A DNA stretch of 64,000 nucleotides from Armatimonadota bacterium (GTDB lineage Bacteria; Armatimonadota; HRBIN16). A program made the translations under genes and the position numbers. Of the stretch, positions 50,917-60,062 are shown piece after piece. The notes below the pieces were generated by a model. It saw only the letters and a list, made by a program, of their open reading frames with translations, did no database searches and was not told where the DNA came from. Each line of letters begins with the position of its first letter. Positions within the stretch are counted from its first letter, which is position 1. Location: positions 806,001-870,000 of the forward strand of contig BPGU01000002.1 of the NCBI GenBank assembly GCA_026003195.1, read 5' to 3'.

Positions 50917-52095
50917 CTACAGAGCGCGCAGAATCACGTCGCCACGAATCGTGCGAGCGACCAGCGTGCCGACCTCCGCGCCGGCGCCGAATGTACCTTC
51001 CCATTCGCCGCGCTCGTTGCGAGTCAGATCTACCCCGAGCTGGTTCTGCACATCGCCGTCGGTAGAGAGCACGCGCACGGTGCACACCGAGCCCCGTAGC
51101 AAGCCTACCATCACATCACCGCTGGCGGTTTGCAGATTCGCTTCTCCGCTGAACGGCTCGCCGAACTCCAGGCGGATGTCGCCACTGGCAGAAGTCAGGG
51201 ACACCTGCTTCGCTCGCAGCTGCTGCACCGTGATATCGCCGCTGGCGGTACGAGCACGCAAGCCCTCCGCTCCCGTGCAGGCACACTCTGCGCAGCGAAT
51301 ATCTCCGCTTTGAGCCTCGAGGTGCACGCTCTCTGTGTCGCTCCTCTCCAGTGTGACGTCGCCGCTGGCGGAGATCAGGCGCACCTTGCCTGTCACTTCC
51401 CGAACGGTGATGTCACCGCTGGCGCTTTCCACGCTGACAGGCGACCTCGTCCCTTCCACCACCACATCACCCGCCGTAGACTGTATCTCTAATGAGACGC
51501 CCGTCGGCACGGTAATATCCACATCGGCAGAGGCAAACTTGCCTGCCCGCGCCAGGCGGACGAAAACCACATCGCCACGTTGCTCGATCACCGGCGCCCA
51601 TGCGCCAGCACCCTGTTCGGCTTGTTCGGTACCTTCGGCGCGAATGGCACCTTCGGCGTGCACCCGCATCTGCGTAGCGCCCTCTTGTCCACGCACGCGC
51701 ACGTCACCCAGCACGTTTTGCACGATGAGGCGCGCGCCCGCAGGAATATCCACCGTCTGCTCAAATTCTATGTCCTGCACGGTGCCCAGTCGCAGGTCAA
51801 TATCCCAGCGCCCCATACCGCGAAAGGCACGTTGCGCCTCTTCCCAACCGCGACGGGTCTGCTCGCGGATTTCCTCGCTGATCCGACGCCATTCCTGCTG
51901 AATACGTTTCCAGTCCACTCCCTGAAAGGCTTTGCGCAGCTGCTCCATCGCCTCCTCGAAGGCGACTTCTTCCTTGCGCTTTGCCTTCTCAGCACCCGGT
52001 TTTGCCATCAGCGCCTCGATGAGCATCTGCGCCTGCTCGGGGGTCAACTTACCCTCGCGCACCATGCGCAAGATTCGCTGCAGTTCCTCGTTCAT
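50917..52095 (-). CDS. DUF4097-type beta-helix/repeat protein with SHOCT-like N-terminus
   Basis: 392 residues from ATG 52095 (AGGAGGTG upstream). The N-terminal helix pair (EELQRILRMVREGKLTPEQA) is SHOCT-like, then a helical linker, then many short beta repeats with ASGDITV/ASGDVTL (typical DUF4097) from ~residue 130. No signal peptide or membrane segment. Function unknown, often found beside DUF2089 regulators, as here (12-bp gap). Confidence 0.85.
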   Translation of the reverse strand: MNEELQRILRMVREGKLTPEQAQMLIEALMAKPGAEKAKRKEEVAFEEAMEQLRKAFQGVDWKRIQQEWRRISEEIREQTRRGWEEAQRAFRGMGRWDIDLRLGTVQDIEFEQTVDIPAGARLIVQNVLGDVRVRGQEGATQMRVHAEGAIRAEGTEQAEQGAGAWAPVIEQRGDVVFVRLARAGKFASADVDITVPTGVSLEIQSTAGDVVVEGTRSPVSVESASGDITVREVTGKVRLISASGDVTLERSDTESVHLEAQSGDIRCAECACTGAEGLRARTASGDITVQQLRAKQVSLTSASGDIRLEFGEPFSGEANLQTASGDVMVGLLRGSVCTVRVLSTDGDVQNQLGVDLTRNERGEWEGTFGAGAEVGTLVARTIRGDVILRAL

Positions 52096-52107
52096 GGGAT
52101 ACACCTC

Positions 52108-52500
52108 CTACCGCAACTGGCGCAACGCATCCGCCGCCTCTTCGGCAGTGATTTCGCCACGCTCCAGCGCATCCAGAATCGCCTTCCGCCGTTCTTGTAT
52201 ATCCACCTCTTCCGCCTTCTCCTCGCCCACCGCCGACAGACCCAGTGCCTGCAGCAGCGCTTCCAGACGTGCTTTCACCGTTGGATAGGAGATATTCAGC
52301 TCGCGCTCCACGCAGTTATACACACCGCGACAGCGCAGGAACACCTCTAAAAACTGCTGTTGCTCTGGTTCCAGTCCGCAATATCGGCAGGTAGACGCCG
52401 AGAATTCGCCGCGCATCTGCACTCCACAGTTCTCACAGACAACCTCGCGTATCCGCAGGTTGCCACCGCATACCGGACACCTTGCAGGAACGGAGTACAT
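52108..52500 (-). CDS. DUF2089-family regulator-like protein
   Basis: 130 residues from ATG 52500 (GGAGGTG upstream). A zinc ribbon (CPVCGGNLRIREVVCENCG, ~residues 8-26) and a helix-turn-helix-like part (CRGVYNCVERELNISYPTVKARLEALLQAL) match DUF2089, thought to regulate the gene behind it. The C-terminal ILDALERGEITAEEAADALR resembles the SHOCT-like N-terminus of its neighbour. First gene of the operon. Confidence 0.85.
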   Translation of the reverse strand: MYSVPARCPVCGGNLRIREVVCENCGVQMRGEFSASTCRYCGLEPEQQQFLEVFLRCRGVYNCVERELNISYPTVKARLEALLQALGLSAVGEEKAEEVDIQERRKAILDALERGEITAEEAADALRQLR

Positions 52501-52676
52501 TGTTCTCACCTCCATCTTTTTAGATTATACACTCTGATATTAAAAAAATCAAGTGATTCTTATGAAATATTCAAATTTTTATAAAAATAGCGGAATGTTG
52601 CGGCAGGAAACGAGGGATCCATTCCCGAAAAAGGTATCGGGTATACTGATACCGTCTCAAAGGATACACCCGCACT

Positions 52677-53441
52677 ATGGAAAGCATGCACAGCAAGAGA
52701 AGAGAAGCGCTGTTGGTGCTCACTCTGATTGTCGCGACAGCGGTGAGCGGCTGCGGCGTGAGCCCGCGTCGGCTGGCGGAAAAGCGCGTGGAGGCGCAGC
52801 TGCCCCGACTCATTGCTCCGGCGAAACGATACCGCGTATACCTTCTGGGGAGGCACGAGAAAATGTTTCAGGGAAGAGTGCAGGCAGCCCGCATCGTCGG
52901 CGAGGGGGTGGAGATTCAACCGGGGTTTACCTTACGCGAACTGGTCGTGGAGCTGGAAGAGATCGAATTTCGCAAGGATGCCCCTCTGCGGGCAAAACGG
53001 GGTACCTTCCACGGCAGCATCGAAGACGAGGTGCTGCAATCTTACCTGAGCAGCTTCTTACCGCCCGTGCGCTCGCCGTGGAATCTGGTGGTGTCGCGTC
53101 TGGACAACCTGCGCCTGCGCAGCCGCGCGGGTGAGATACGATTATCTCTCGATGTCTACACCCGCCTCGGTGTCAAACTGTCGGCGGAGCTAAGCGGCAA
53201 ACTGCGTCTGCAGGAGGGTACGCAGATATGGTTCGAGGACACCGAGATGAAAGTCGTAGGGATCTCCGTGCCAGAGAAGGTGCGAGAGCTTCTTTCGGAA
53301 CTGTTCCTGAACCGCCCTCTGATAGACCTGTCGGGTATCCGGGCGCCTGTTCGCATCGAACGGGTGGCTATTGGCGAAGGAACGCTGATGTTTGAAGGAA
53401 CGGTTCTGGTGGAGAAGCTGGCAGAGCTGACACAGACCTGA
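52677..53441 (+). CDS. Lipoprotein with DUF2993 (LmeA-like) fold
   Basis: 254 residues. The N-terminus has a lipobox (ATAVSGCG, Cys ~25), so it is lipid-anchored. The body is an alternating beta fold with GLL-type segments (VRAARIVGEGVEIQPGF-like, FRKDAPLRAKRGTFHGSIED) as in DUF2993/LmeA phospholipid-binding proteins. ATG 52686 is an alternative start. It is opposite in direction to the PilZ genes behind it, with which it shares only its end. Confidence 0.7.
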   Translation: MESMHSKRREALLVLTLIVATAVSGCGVSPRRLAEKRVEAQLPRLIAPAKRYRVYLLGRHEKMFQGRVQAARIVGEGVEIQPGFTLRELVVELEEIEFRKDAPLRAKRGTFHGSIEDEVLQSYLSSFLPPVRSPWNLVVSRLDNLRLRSRAGEIRLSLDVYTRLGVKLSAELSGKLRLQEGTQIWFEDTEMKVVGISVPEKVRELLSELFLNRPLIDLSGIRAPVRIERVAIGEGTLMFEGTVLVEKLAELTQT

Positions 53442-54095
53442 TCAGGGCTGCACCGGCTCGCGTTGCTGGGCGCCTGCCCAGTGCTGCAGCAAGCGCGCGA
53501 ACTGGATTTTCTCCATGCGGCTCATCTCGGCAAAACGGATACCGATTTCCCATCCCTCTTCTTCCAGCAGTTTACCGGTTCGCACGATTTCCGCTACCGC
53601 GCGTACCGCCTGCTGGCTGGTCGGAGAGATGAAGACCACTTCCAGAGTGCTAGAGGGCAGAACGATCTCCTGCGGCACGTGGATGCGAGCACCGCCCGCC
53701 GAGATGTCACAACATTCTCCGTTTATCCACTCTGCGCCGCCAACCACACGCAGGCGTACCTGCATGTTGCAAGGGTAACGCTCATGCTGGCGTCTCTGCT
53801 GGAAGCGAAAGGATCCGTTCACACAAACTACAATCTGACCGCTCGCAGGATGGTACTGCTGAACAACAGCCTCGGCAGTGTAAACGCCTGTGCCTCCGCT
53901 GATAACTACCAGTACATTGAGGCCCGACCGGACCAAGCCTTCGTGAAGCGGCTGTTCATTCAGATGGATCCCTATCAGGGAACGTACCATCTGCGCCAGC
54001 CTTCCATGCAACGCCACCGGAGTGTTTGCTGCCTTGAAATGTATCTCTACCGGGTCGCCCACCTGAAACACGGACGTATCGCCCCCCGCTGTCAC
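53442..54095 (-). CDS. PilZ-domain c-di-GMP-binding protein
   Basis: 217 residues from GTG 54095; the frame is open to 54134 without a standard start, so the N-terminus is uncertain. A YcgR-like N-terminal beta domain (~1-90) precedes a PilZ domain with RRQHERYP (~100) and DISAGGARI (~135), the RxxxR and D/NxSxxG c-di-GMP motifs. Last gene of the group behind the second PilZ gene. Confidence 0.85.
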   Translation of the reverse strand: MTAGGDTSVFQVGDPVEIHFKAANTPVALHGRLAQMVRSLIGIHLNEQPLHEGLVRSGLNVLVVISGGTGVYTAEAVVQQYHPASGQIVVCVNGSFRFQQRRQHERYPCNMQVRLRVVGGAEWINGECCDISAGGARIHVPQEIVLPSSTLEVVFISPTSQQAVRAVAEIVRTGKLLEEEGWEIGIRFAEMSRMEKIQFARLLQHWAGAQQREPVQP

Positions 54096-54139
54096 TCTAT
54101 CTACATCTATTATCGGCTGAAACGGCAGCAGAGTTCATC

Positions 54140-55033
54140 TCAAGAGTAGTGCCGTGTCCCCACCTTTTGCGGTACGCGCCATCTTCGCTCGGCAGCTGCC
54201 TCGTGCTGCTTTCGATGCACGAAGCGAGCAACACGCTCGTGCTGGTCCGCGTTCAGGTCACCAAAGGCGCAATGCAGGCGATACTCTAGATGCCCGTCCA
54301 CCACCGCTTCCGACACCCCCACTACCGTCAAACGGATGGGCTCGGGCAAAACCTCCGACAACTCCGGCGCCTCCAGGCACACCGTGCTTCCCACCACCGG
54401 AGCTACCGGCGCCTGCAAGCACACCCCGCCTCCGCCGATGTCCAGAACCATGCCGGCGTATCGACCGATGCTCTTCCCACCGACTACCTCAACGGTAGCG
54501 GGTACCATGAGCTCTACCCGCGCAAACTGCCTTCTCTGGAGGCGATGCAGCAGAGGCTGCCGGCGTAATCGCAAAACGCACGGTTCACCGCTTTCCACTT
54601 CGACAACATCGGTTTCCATCACGTACAGGCTGTCTATCGCGTTCACCGCCAGGGCAACTCGCGCACCGGGCACGAACTGTTCATCCTCCGCCGACACGGG
54701 CAGATCCACCTCTATGGTATCGGGGTGAACGCAACGCACCATCGTACGCCACCGACGCAGACGCTCCTCTTCGGAACCATCGAGCAGCTGCAGGTAAGCA
54801 CACTGCCCTCTCCGCAACTCCGAAGACGATATCAACCCCTGTCCGCGCAGAAGGCGAATACGATGTAGCCACCAGAGGTACCACAGGTAGCGCAAAGCGA
54901 GGATAGTAATCAGCACGAGGCTAATAACCAGCGTGCCCACCCATATCCAGGACTGTCCATCGGCTACCAGAGCACGCTGCCACCACGCCGAGGGGCGGCT
55001 CATTACAGCGCTCTCCGCCAAAACAACAACCAT
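54140..55033 (-). CDS. Membrane-anchored PilZ-domain protein
   Basis: 297 residues from ATG 55033 (GGGAGAGGA 6 nt upstream). One helix (WIWVGTLVISLVLITILALRY, ~32-52) precedes a cytosolic YcgR-like domain and a PilZ domain with RRQFARVE (~170) and LDIGGGGVCL (~200). It likely reports c-di-GMP to the envelope. It lies between cdsA (70-bp gap) and the soluble PilZ gene (45-bp gap). Confidence 0.85.
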   Translation of the reverse strand: MVVVLAESAVMSRPSAWWQRALVADGQSWIWVGTLVISLVLITILALRYLWYLWWLHRIRLLRGQGLISSSELRRGQCAYLQLLDGSEEERLRRWRTMVRCVHPDTIEVDLPVSAEDEQFVPGARVALAVNAIDSLYVMETDVVEVESGEPCVLRLRRQPLLHRLQRRQFARVELMVPATVEVVGGKSIGRYAGMVLDIGGGGVCLQAPVAPVVGSTVCLEAPELSEVLPEPIRLTVVGVSEAVVDGHLEYRLHCAFGDLNADQHERVARFVHRKQHEAAAERRWRVPQKVGTRHYS

Positions 55034-55103
55034 GAGCAATCCTCTCCCTGTTTGTCCTCAACGAGTTCCTTCCACATTGCGGAGGGGTCGTGCTCTGGTA
55101 GAG

Positions 55104-55988
55104 CTACGAGCAAATCGGCAAGAAGTGGCTGAGGAGGTAAACAACTGGTAAAGCGAACAGCAAGCTATCCAACCGGTCCATCACTCCGCCGTGCCCCGGC
55201 AGGAAACCGCCAAAGTCTTTGATTTCCAGCTCGCGCTTCAGTGCGCTTTCAAACAGGTCACCTATCTGTCCCAGACATACCGCTACCAGCCCCAACAAAA
55301 TTGCTGAAACGGGCGATAAGCCTGTCCACACAGCGGTCACGCCTGCGGCAACGGTCCCGAACAGTGTGCCAGCCGCTGCTCCCTCCCAGCTCTTGCGCGG
55401 ACTGAGCAGAGGAGACATCCGCCGCCTGCCGAAGCGTTTACCCACGAAGTATGCCGCCGAGTCACACACCCACACCGAAACGCAGGTCAGCAGGATCAAA
55501 CGCACCCCGTCGGACAACCATGCCACCGGCTGGGCGCAGCCTGCGTCTATCAAGCGCAGTTTCACCCACAGGCTCAACAACAAGCCGGGGTACAAAACCA
55601 CGAGCGCGGCAGTGCTCACATTTCGCCATACACACAGTCTGCCCAGATTCTCTGCCCGCCACACCTCCCACGCCAGAGCGACCAGCACGATGGCAACCAC
55701 AAACAAACGAGCGCTCTGCAAAAAGGACGCCTGTGGGTGTGAACTTAGCCATGCATCCAGGGGCAGGTATACCGATAGCATCGCCAGCAGGCGGTTCGCC
55801 CGCACTTCCGGGTACTTTCTCTCCACCGCCGACAACATTTCCACCACGCCCATCAGGGCTATCAGCATCACCAGCACTGTCCAGGTACTCCCCGTGGGCA
55901 TCAGGGACGCCGGCGGTCCCACCAGTGCCAGCAGAAACACAGGTATGCCGAGCATTGCAGTCAGCACGCGCTTAGCCAGCTCCGTCAT
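55104..55988 (-). CDS. cdsA: Phosphatidate cytidylyltransferase
   Basis: 294 residues from ATG 55988 (GGAGG upstream), overlapping the previous gene by 17 bp. About eight hydrophobic helices, and the CdsA signature near the end (DFGGFLPGHGGVMDRLDSLLF, with SPRKSWEGAAAG earlier). It makes CDP-diacylglycerol from CTP and phosphatidic acid at the membrane, the branch point of phospholipid synthesis. Usually next to uppS or dxr, here next to a nucleotidyltransferase. Confidence 0.92.
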   Translation of the reverse strand: MTELAKRVLTAMLGIPVFLLALVGPPASLMPTGSTWTVLVMLIALMGVVEMLSAVERKYPEVRANRLLAMLSVYLPLDAWLSSHPQASFLQSARLFVVAIVLVALAWEVWRAENLGRLCVWRNVSTAALVVLYPGLLLSLWVKLRLIDAGCAQPVAWLSDGVRLILLTCVSVWVCDSAAYFVGKRFGRRRMSPLLSPRKSWEGAAAGTLFGTVAAGVTAVWTGLSPVSAILLGLVAVCLGQIGDLFESALKRELEIKDFGGFLPGHGGVMDRLDSLLFALPVVYLLSHFLPICS

Positions 55989-56781
55989 GGATGAGCCTCC
56001 ACGCGTACTCATACTCCTGCGGAGTGTCTATATCGTAAGCCAGTTCCGGGTCGCACTCTATTGCCCGACAACGCATTCCCAGCAACTGTTCGGCACGACG
56101 CTCCACATCCGCCACCGTCAACTGGCGAGTAGCGTACTTCCAGAGCACGTTGAAACCCGCCAGCATCGCCAGCCGCCAGAGACTCTTGCGCCGCTGGGCA
56201 ACCTGGCGTATCCATTCTGCTCGTTTTAGTAGAGTGCCAGGTTCCACCATCATCGCACATCCCGCCACAAACTCGCCATCCTTCAAACGGGCGTACGTAC
56301 TGGGAGAACCGGGGAAACGCGCATCGAAGACCTCCCGCCTGACGATGGCATAACTGAGCTGAACGCCACGAGGACAGGCATCGAGAAAGCGTTGGATAGA
56401 TTCCGCCGTCACAAAGGGCAGGTCGGAAGTGAGGTACAGCGCTCTCGGATAGTGCGCTACCGCCTGCAAACCTGCAATCAGGTTCTCGTGTGCCTCTTCT
56501 TGCTTGGGAATGACCACCTCGTGGGGTTCCTTCACCCAGTGACGCATCACGGAGCTGCCGACAATCACCGTGTGATGCGCTCGCCCGGTCGCCCTGACCG
56601 CTTCCAGCACCGCCTCCAGCAGAGTCCGACCACCCACCTGGATTAAAGCCTTCAGCAGGGTGCCTTCCCCTTTGCTATACTCATCCGGGGTGTCGTCACC
56701 TTCTGGCAATCCGGCAAAGGGAAACTCCGCTCTGGGTATTCTCCCGCCCGCAGTGATGACTACTGCCAGAGGTTCCCTCAC
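55972..56781 (-). CDS. MobA/GlmU-like nucleotidyltransferase
   Basis: 269 residues, Rossmann-type NTP-transferase: AVVITAGGRIPR (N-terminal nucleotide loop; the usual GGxSxRMG is altered), RTLLEAVLEAV, and the metal-binding LTSDLPFVTAES (~residues 115-126). Such enzymes transfer nucleotides to sugars, polyols or cofactors; the substrate is not clear. The ATG overlaps the diguanylate cyclase stop by 4 bp and its end overlaps cdsA. Confidence 0.8.
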   Translation of the reverse strand: MREPLAVVITAGGRIPRAEFPFAGLPEGDDTPDEYSKGEGTLLKALIQVGGRTLLEAVLEAVRATGRAHHTVIVGSSVMRHWVKEPHEVVIPKQEEAHENLIAGLQAVAHYPRALYLTSDLPFVTAESIQRFLDACPRGVQLSYAIVRREVFDARFPGSPSTYARLKDGEFVAGCAMMVEPGTLLKRAEWIRQVAQRRKSLWRLAMLAGFNVLWKYATRQLTVADVERRAEQLLGMRCRAIECDPELAYDIDTPQEYEYAWRLIHDGAG

Positions 56782-58442
56782 GGCGCTACCACCACCCGGT
56801 TTTTGCCAAACCGCTTCGCTCGGTAGAGGGCGGCATCTGCGGCTGCCACCAAATCGGAGGCGGTGAGTGCATCCTCGGGGTAACTCGCCACACCGATGCT
56901 CACGGTACAGCGCACCGGCGAACCACCCGGGTACCCCGGAAAAGGCGTGTGTGCCACCACTTCGCAGAGCCTCTGCGCCAGAAAGACGGCGGATTCCTTG
57001 TCGGTTTCGGGCAGGATCACCACAAACTCCTCACCGCCATACCTGCCCACGATGTCGCTTTGACGGACGTTCTGCCGAAGTATCTCCGCCAGCAGACGCA
57101 ACAGCTCATCGCCCTGCTGGTGACCGTAGGTATCGTTGTACCTTTTGAAGTAGTCTACGTCGATCATCAGCAGAGTCAAAGGATGATGATAGCGCAGCGA
57201 GCGGGACAACTCCTCCTGCAGCCGCTCCTGCAGCCGGCGGTGGTTGAGCAACCCCGTCAAACCGTCGCGCACCGCCAGGTCTGCCGTCTCGCGGTAAAGC
57301 CGTATGTTTTCCAGCAGCATCGCCAGATGGTCTATCACCACCTGTATCGCCTCATAATCCGCACGCACAAAGGGCTCTCGCTGCGCGTTGCGCTCAAGTA
57401 CCAGCAAACCCCAGGGGTACTCATGCACTGCCAGCGGGATAATCAGCACAGACCCCTCGAAGTGCTCAGTGATTTCGTGCAGGCGAACACGCAGGTCATG
57501 GGGAAGCACCAGCGGCTTCCGGCGGTCTAACGCTTTGCCCAGCACACCATCCACCGGCAAATAGGCAGGGAAAGCCGCCCGTTCCTGCTGGGGATATACC
57601 CCTGCATTCTGCAAGTGCGCTTCCTGCCGGGCGTAATTCCACAGGCTCAGACGGTCAAAAAACAGCAGACGGCGCATCCCCTCACCGAGGTCCTGGAGCA
57701 ACCGGTCGGGATGCAGGTGTGCCACCAGACGACGATGAAGCATTCGCAGAACGTGCATCTGTCGCCGCGCCTGGTGGGCACTGATGAGCGATCGGGCTGC
57801 CAGCACGCCCATCGCCGCCACTGAGCACACCAGCAGTACCGACCACCCGCCCCACTCTTTGAGCATCAGCAGCGCAGCCAGCACGGTGGGCAGCGTGACG
57901 CCTTCCACCAGTCCCTCTACGCGCGCAATTTGTCGCCAATGCACCTGGCGCACCCCCTCACACCACCCCAGCGAAACCACGCGCACCGAGAGGAACAGCG
58001 CAATCGTTGCAAGCAAACGCAACCAGTCCGACCAGCTGACGGGGATAGCAGGAGGCATCGGCCTCCCGTAGTGGTAGACAATACCGCCGAGCAGAGCGGA
58101 CAGGGCAAGCACAGGAGCATAGCAGTACACATCACTTCGCCCCCGGCGCAACCTCTGCGCGATGGCACCTGCCAGCAAGCTGATCGCCGCCCCCGCACCT
58201 GCGCCGTACAACAGCGTGGTGTACAATACCACTGCACTGCCGAAGCGTACTTGGCGCGTGCCCAACCGCCCGACCGGCACGGCGATGGTCCACACGGTTA
58301 GCAGCAGGAACAACAACAGGGGTACAGGGTGAAACACTGGAGGAGGCTGCAACCACCAGCACAGAGGCAATGCCAGCAGAGCAGTGAGACCTATTGCCCA
58401 TCCCCTCGGATGTTGGAGAGCGCGCACCGATGTGTACCCCAC
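56778..58442 (-). CDS. Membrane diguanylate cyclase (MASE-like, GAF, GGDEF)
   Basis: 554 residues from GTG 58442 (AGGAG 6 nt upstream). Six to seven helices (~15-215), a GAF domain (~235-385, VDGVLGKALDRRKPLVLP), then GGDEF with the active-site motif RYGGEEFVVILPE (~residue 475). RxxD (RQSD) lies five residues upstream, an intact product-inhibition I-site. It makes c-di-GMP from GTP. First gene of the operon that also holds two PilZ effectors. Confidence 0.93.
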   Translation of the reverse strand: MGYTSVRALQHPRGWAIGLTALLALPLCWWLQPPPVFHPVPLLLFLLLTVWTIAVPVGRLGTRQVRFGSAVVLYTTLLYGAGAGAAISLLAGAIAQRLRRGRSDVYCYAPVLALSALLGGIVYHYGRPMPPAIPVSWSDWLRLLATIALFLSVRVVSLGWCEGVRQVHWRQIARVEGLVEGVTLPTVLAALLMLKEWGGWSVLLVCSVAAMGVLAARSLISAHQARRQMHVLRMLHRRLVAHLHPDRLLQDLGEGMRRLLFFDRLSLWNYARQEAHLQNAGVYPQQERAAFPAYLPVDGVLGKALDRRKPLVLPHDLRVRLHEITEHFEGSVLIIPLAVHEYPWGLLVLERNAQREPFVRADYEAIQVVIDHLAMLLENIRLYRETADLAVRDGLTGLLNHRRLQERLQEELSRSLRYHHPLTLLMIDVDYFKRYNDTYGHQQGDELLRLLAEILRQNVRQSDIVGRYGGEEFVVILPETDKESAVFLAQRLCEVVAHTPFPGYPGGSPVRCTVSIGVASYPEDALTASDLVAAADAALYRAKRFGKNRVVVAP

Positions 58443-58493
58443 TTCAAGCTCCTGTGGATATTATAAAGTGAAAGCCCCAAAAGTGCAAACAGG

Positions 58494-58763
58494 GTGAAGG
58501 TTGCGGTATACTGTGCCGCGGTGGACGGAGGTCGGTCCGATGCAAACCTGGTCTGCAAGGGAAAGATTGTGGACAACACAATAGTTCTCGACTGGGAAAT
58601 CGGCTTGCTCTTTCAGCAGTATGCGCCACAGGGCGTACGATCGCGAGATGTTATTCACGCCGCAGTGATGCTCAACAACGGCATCAGCGAGATGATATCC
58701 ACAGACAAACACTTTGACGTTATCATAGGTATTCGAAGGATAGACCCTCTGGATAGAATATAA
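58494..58763 (+). pseudogene. PIN-domain (VapC) C-terminal fragment
   Basis: From ~58617 the frame reads YAPQGVRSRDVIHAAVMLNN, then ISTDKHFDVIIGIRRIDPLD, the usual C-terminal part of VapC toxins. The N-terminal part with the first catalytic Asp is absent and the preceding codons are unrelated. No antitoxin or ribosome-binding site is seen. A gene remnant. The rest of 58443-58849 holds only the argG promoter. Confidence 0.7.
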
Positions 58764-58788
58764 GTGCTTCTGCGGCCAGCCCCTGTTC

Positions 58789-58818
58789 TTGCCAATATCC
58801 CCCTCCTTCCCGTATAAT
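58789..58818 (+). promoter_or_regulatory. Promoter of the argG-argH operon
   Basis: TTGCCA (58789-58794), an 18-bp spacer and TATAAT (58813-58818), 31 bp before the argG start. Confidence 0.7.
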
Positions 58819-58849
58819 CTAACCGTTACCCCATAGAGGAGTGCAGGCA

Positions 58850-60046
58850 ATGAAAAAGGTGGTTCTGGTCTATTCGGGGGGACTGGATACGTCTGTATGC
58901 ATCCCCTTGATGCGTGAAGAGTACGGCTACGATCACGTGATTACCGTCACGGTGGACGTGGGGCAGCCAGAGGAGGACATTCAGGAGGCGGCGCAGAAAG
59001 CGCGCGCACTGGGCACCGAGCACTATACTGTGCCCGCCAAAGAGGAGTTCGCCCGGGATTACTGCTTTGCAGCGGTACGCGCCAACGCCAGTTACGAGGG
59101 CTATCCGGTCAGTACTTCCATCGCGCGTCCTATCATCGCCGCGAAGGCAGTGGAGGTCGCGAAACAGGTGGGCGCGACCGCTTTCGCGCATGGATGTACG
59201 GGCAAAGGCAACGACCAGTTTCGCATCGAGTTCACCATCCGTGCGTTGATGCCAGATGCCACTATCCATGCCCCCATCCGTGAGCGCAACATGACCCGCT
59301 CGTGGGAGATTGAGTACGCCAGGTCGCGCGGTGTGCCCATTACCCAGAGCGTGGAGAAAATCTGGAGCATCGACGAAAACCTGTGGGGACGTTCTGTCGA
59401 GGGCGGTCGTCTGGAGGAACCCGACTATGCTCCACCCGAGGAGATTTATCGCTGGACGCGCAACCCGCTGGAGGCTCCTGATGCCCCGCGCGAGCTGAAA
59501 CTGGACTTTGAAGAGGGCGTGCCGGTTGCAGTGGATGGCGAGTTGCTCTCTCCTGCCGAACTGATTGCCAAACTGAACCGCATCGCGGGCGAAAACGGCG
59601 TGGGACGCATTGACATTATGGAAGACCGTATGCTGGGGCTGAAGGTGCGCGAGAACTACGAATGCCCTGCAGCGGTGACCATCCTGACCGCGCACCACGC
59701 ACTGGAAGCGCTGGTGCTCACCCGCGAGGAATTGCGTTTTAAGGCGCTGGTGGATGCCGAGTGGTCACAGCTGGCATACTACGGGCTGTGGTTTGACCCC
59801 TTCAAGGAAGACCTGGAGGCGTTCATTGCCAGTACGCAGAAGCGTGTGACGGGTACCGTCTGGCTGCGCCTGTACAAGGGCAGTCTACAGGTCGTCGGGC
59901 GACGCAGTCCGTGGGCGCTCTACTCCGAGGAATTGGCGTCGTTCGACACCACGACCTTTGACCAGCGCGAGAGCACCGGCATGGTGAAGATTTTTGGATT
60001 GCAATCGCGCATGTACCACGCGCTGAAGCAGAAGCACGGCATGTAA
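58850..60046 (+). CDS. argG: Argininosuccinate synthase
   Basis: 398 residues from ATG 58850 (AGAGGAG upstream). The N-terminal ATP PP-loop (VLVYSGGLDTSVCIPL, residues ~5-20) and the citrulline/aspartate segments (GCTGKGNDQFRIE, SIDENLWGRSVEGG) are intact. It joins citrulline and aspartate with ATP in arginine synthesis. Followed 16 bp later by argH. Confidence 0.96.
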   Translation: MKKVVLVYSGGLDTSVCIPLMREEYGYDHVITVTVDVGQPEEDIQEAAQKARALGTEHYTVPAKEEFARDYCFAAVRANASYEGYPVSTSIARPIIAAKAVEVAKQVGATAFAHGCTGKGNDQFRIEFTIRALMPDATIHAPIRERNMTRSWEIEYARSRGVPITQSVEKIWSIDENLWGRSVEGGRLEEPDYAPPEEIYRWTRNPLEAPDAPRELKLDFEEGVPVAVDGELLSPAELIAKLNRIAGENGVGRIDIMEDRMLGLKVRENYECPAAVTILTAHHALEALVLTREELRFKALVDAEWSQLAYYGLWFDPFKEDLEAFIASTQKRVTGTVWLRLYKGSLQVVGRRSPWALYSEELASFDTTTFDQRESTGMVKIFGLQSRMYHALKQKHGM

Positions 60047-60062
60047 ACGCTGCCAGAGCCAT

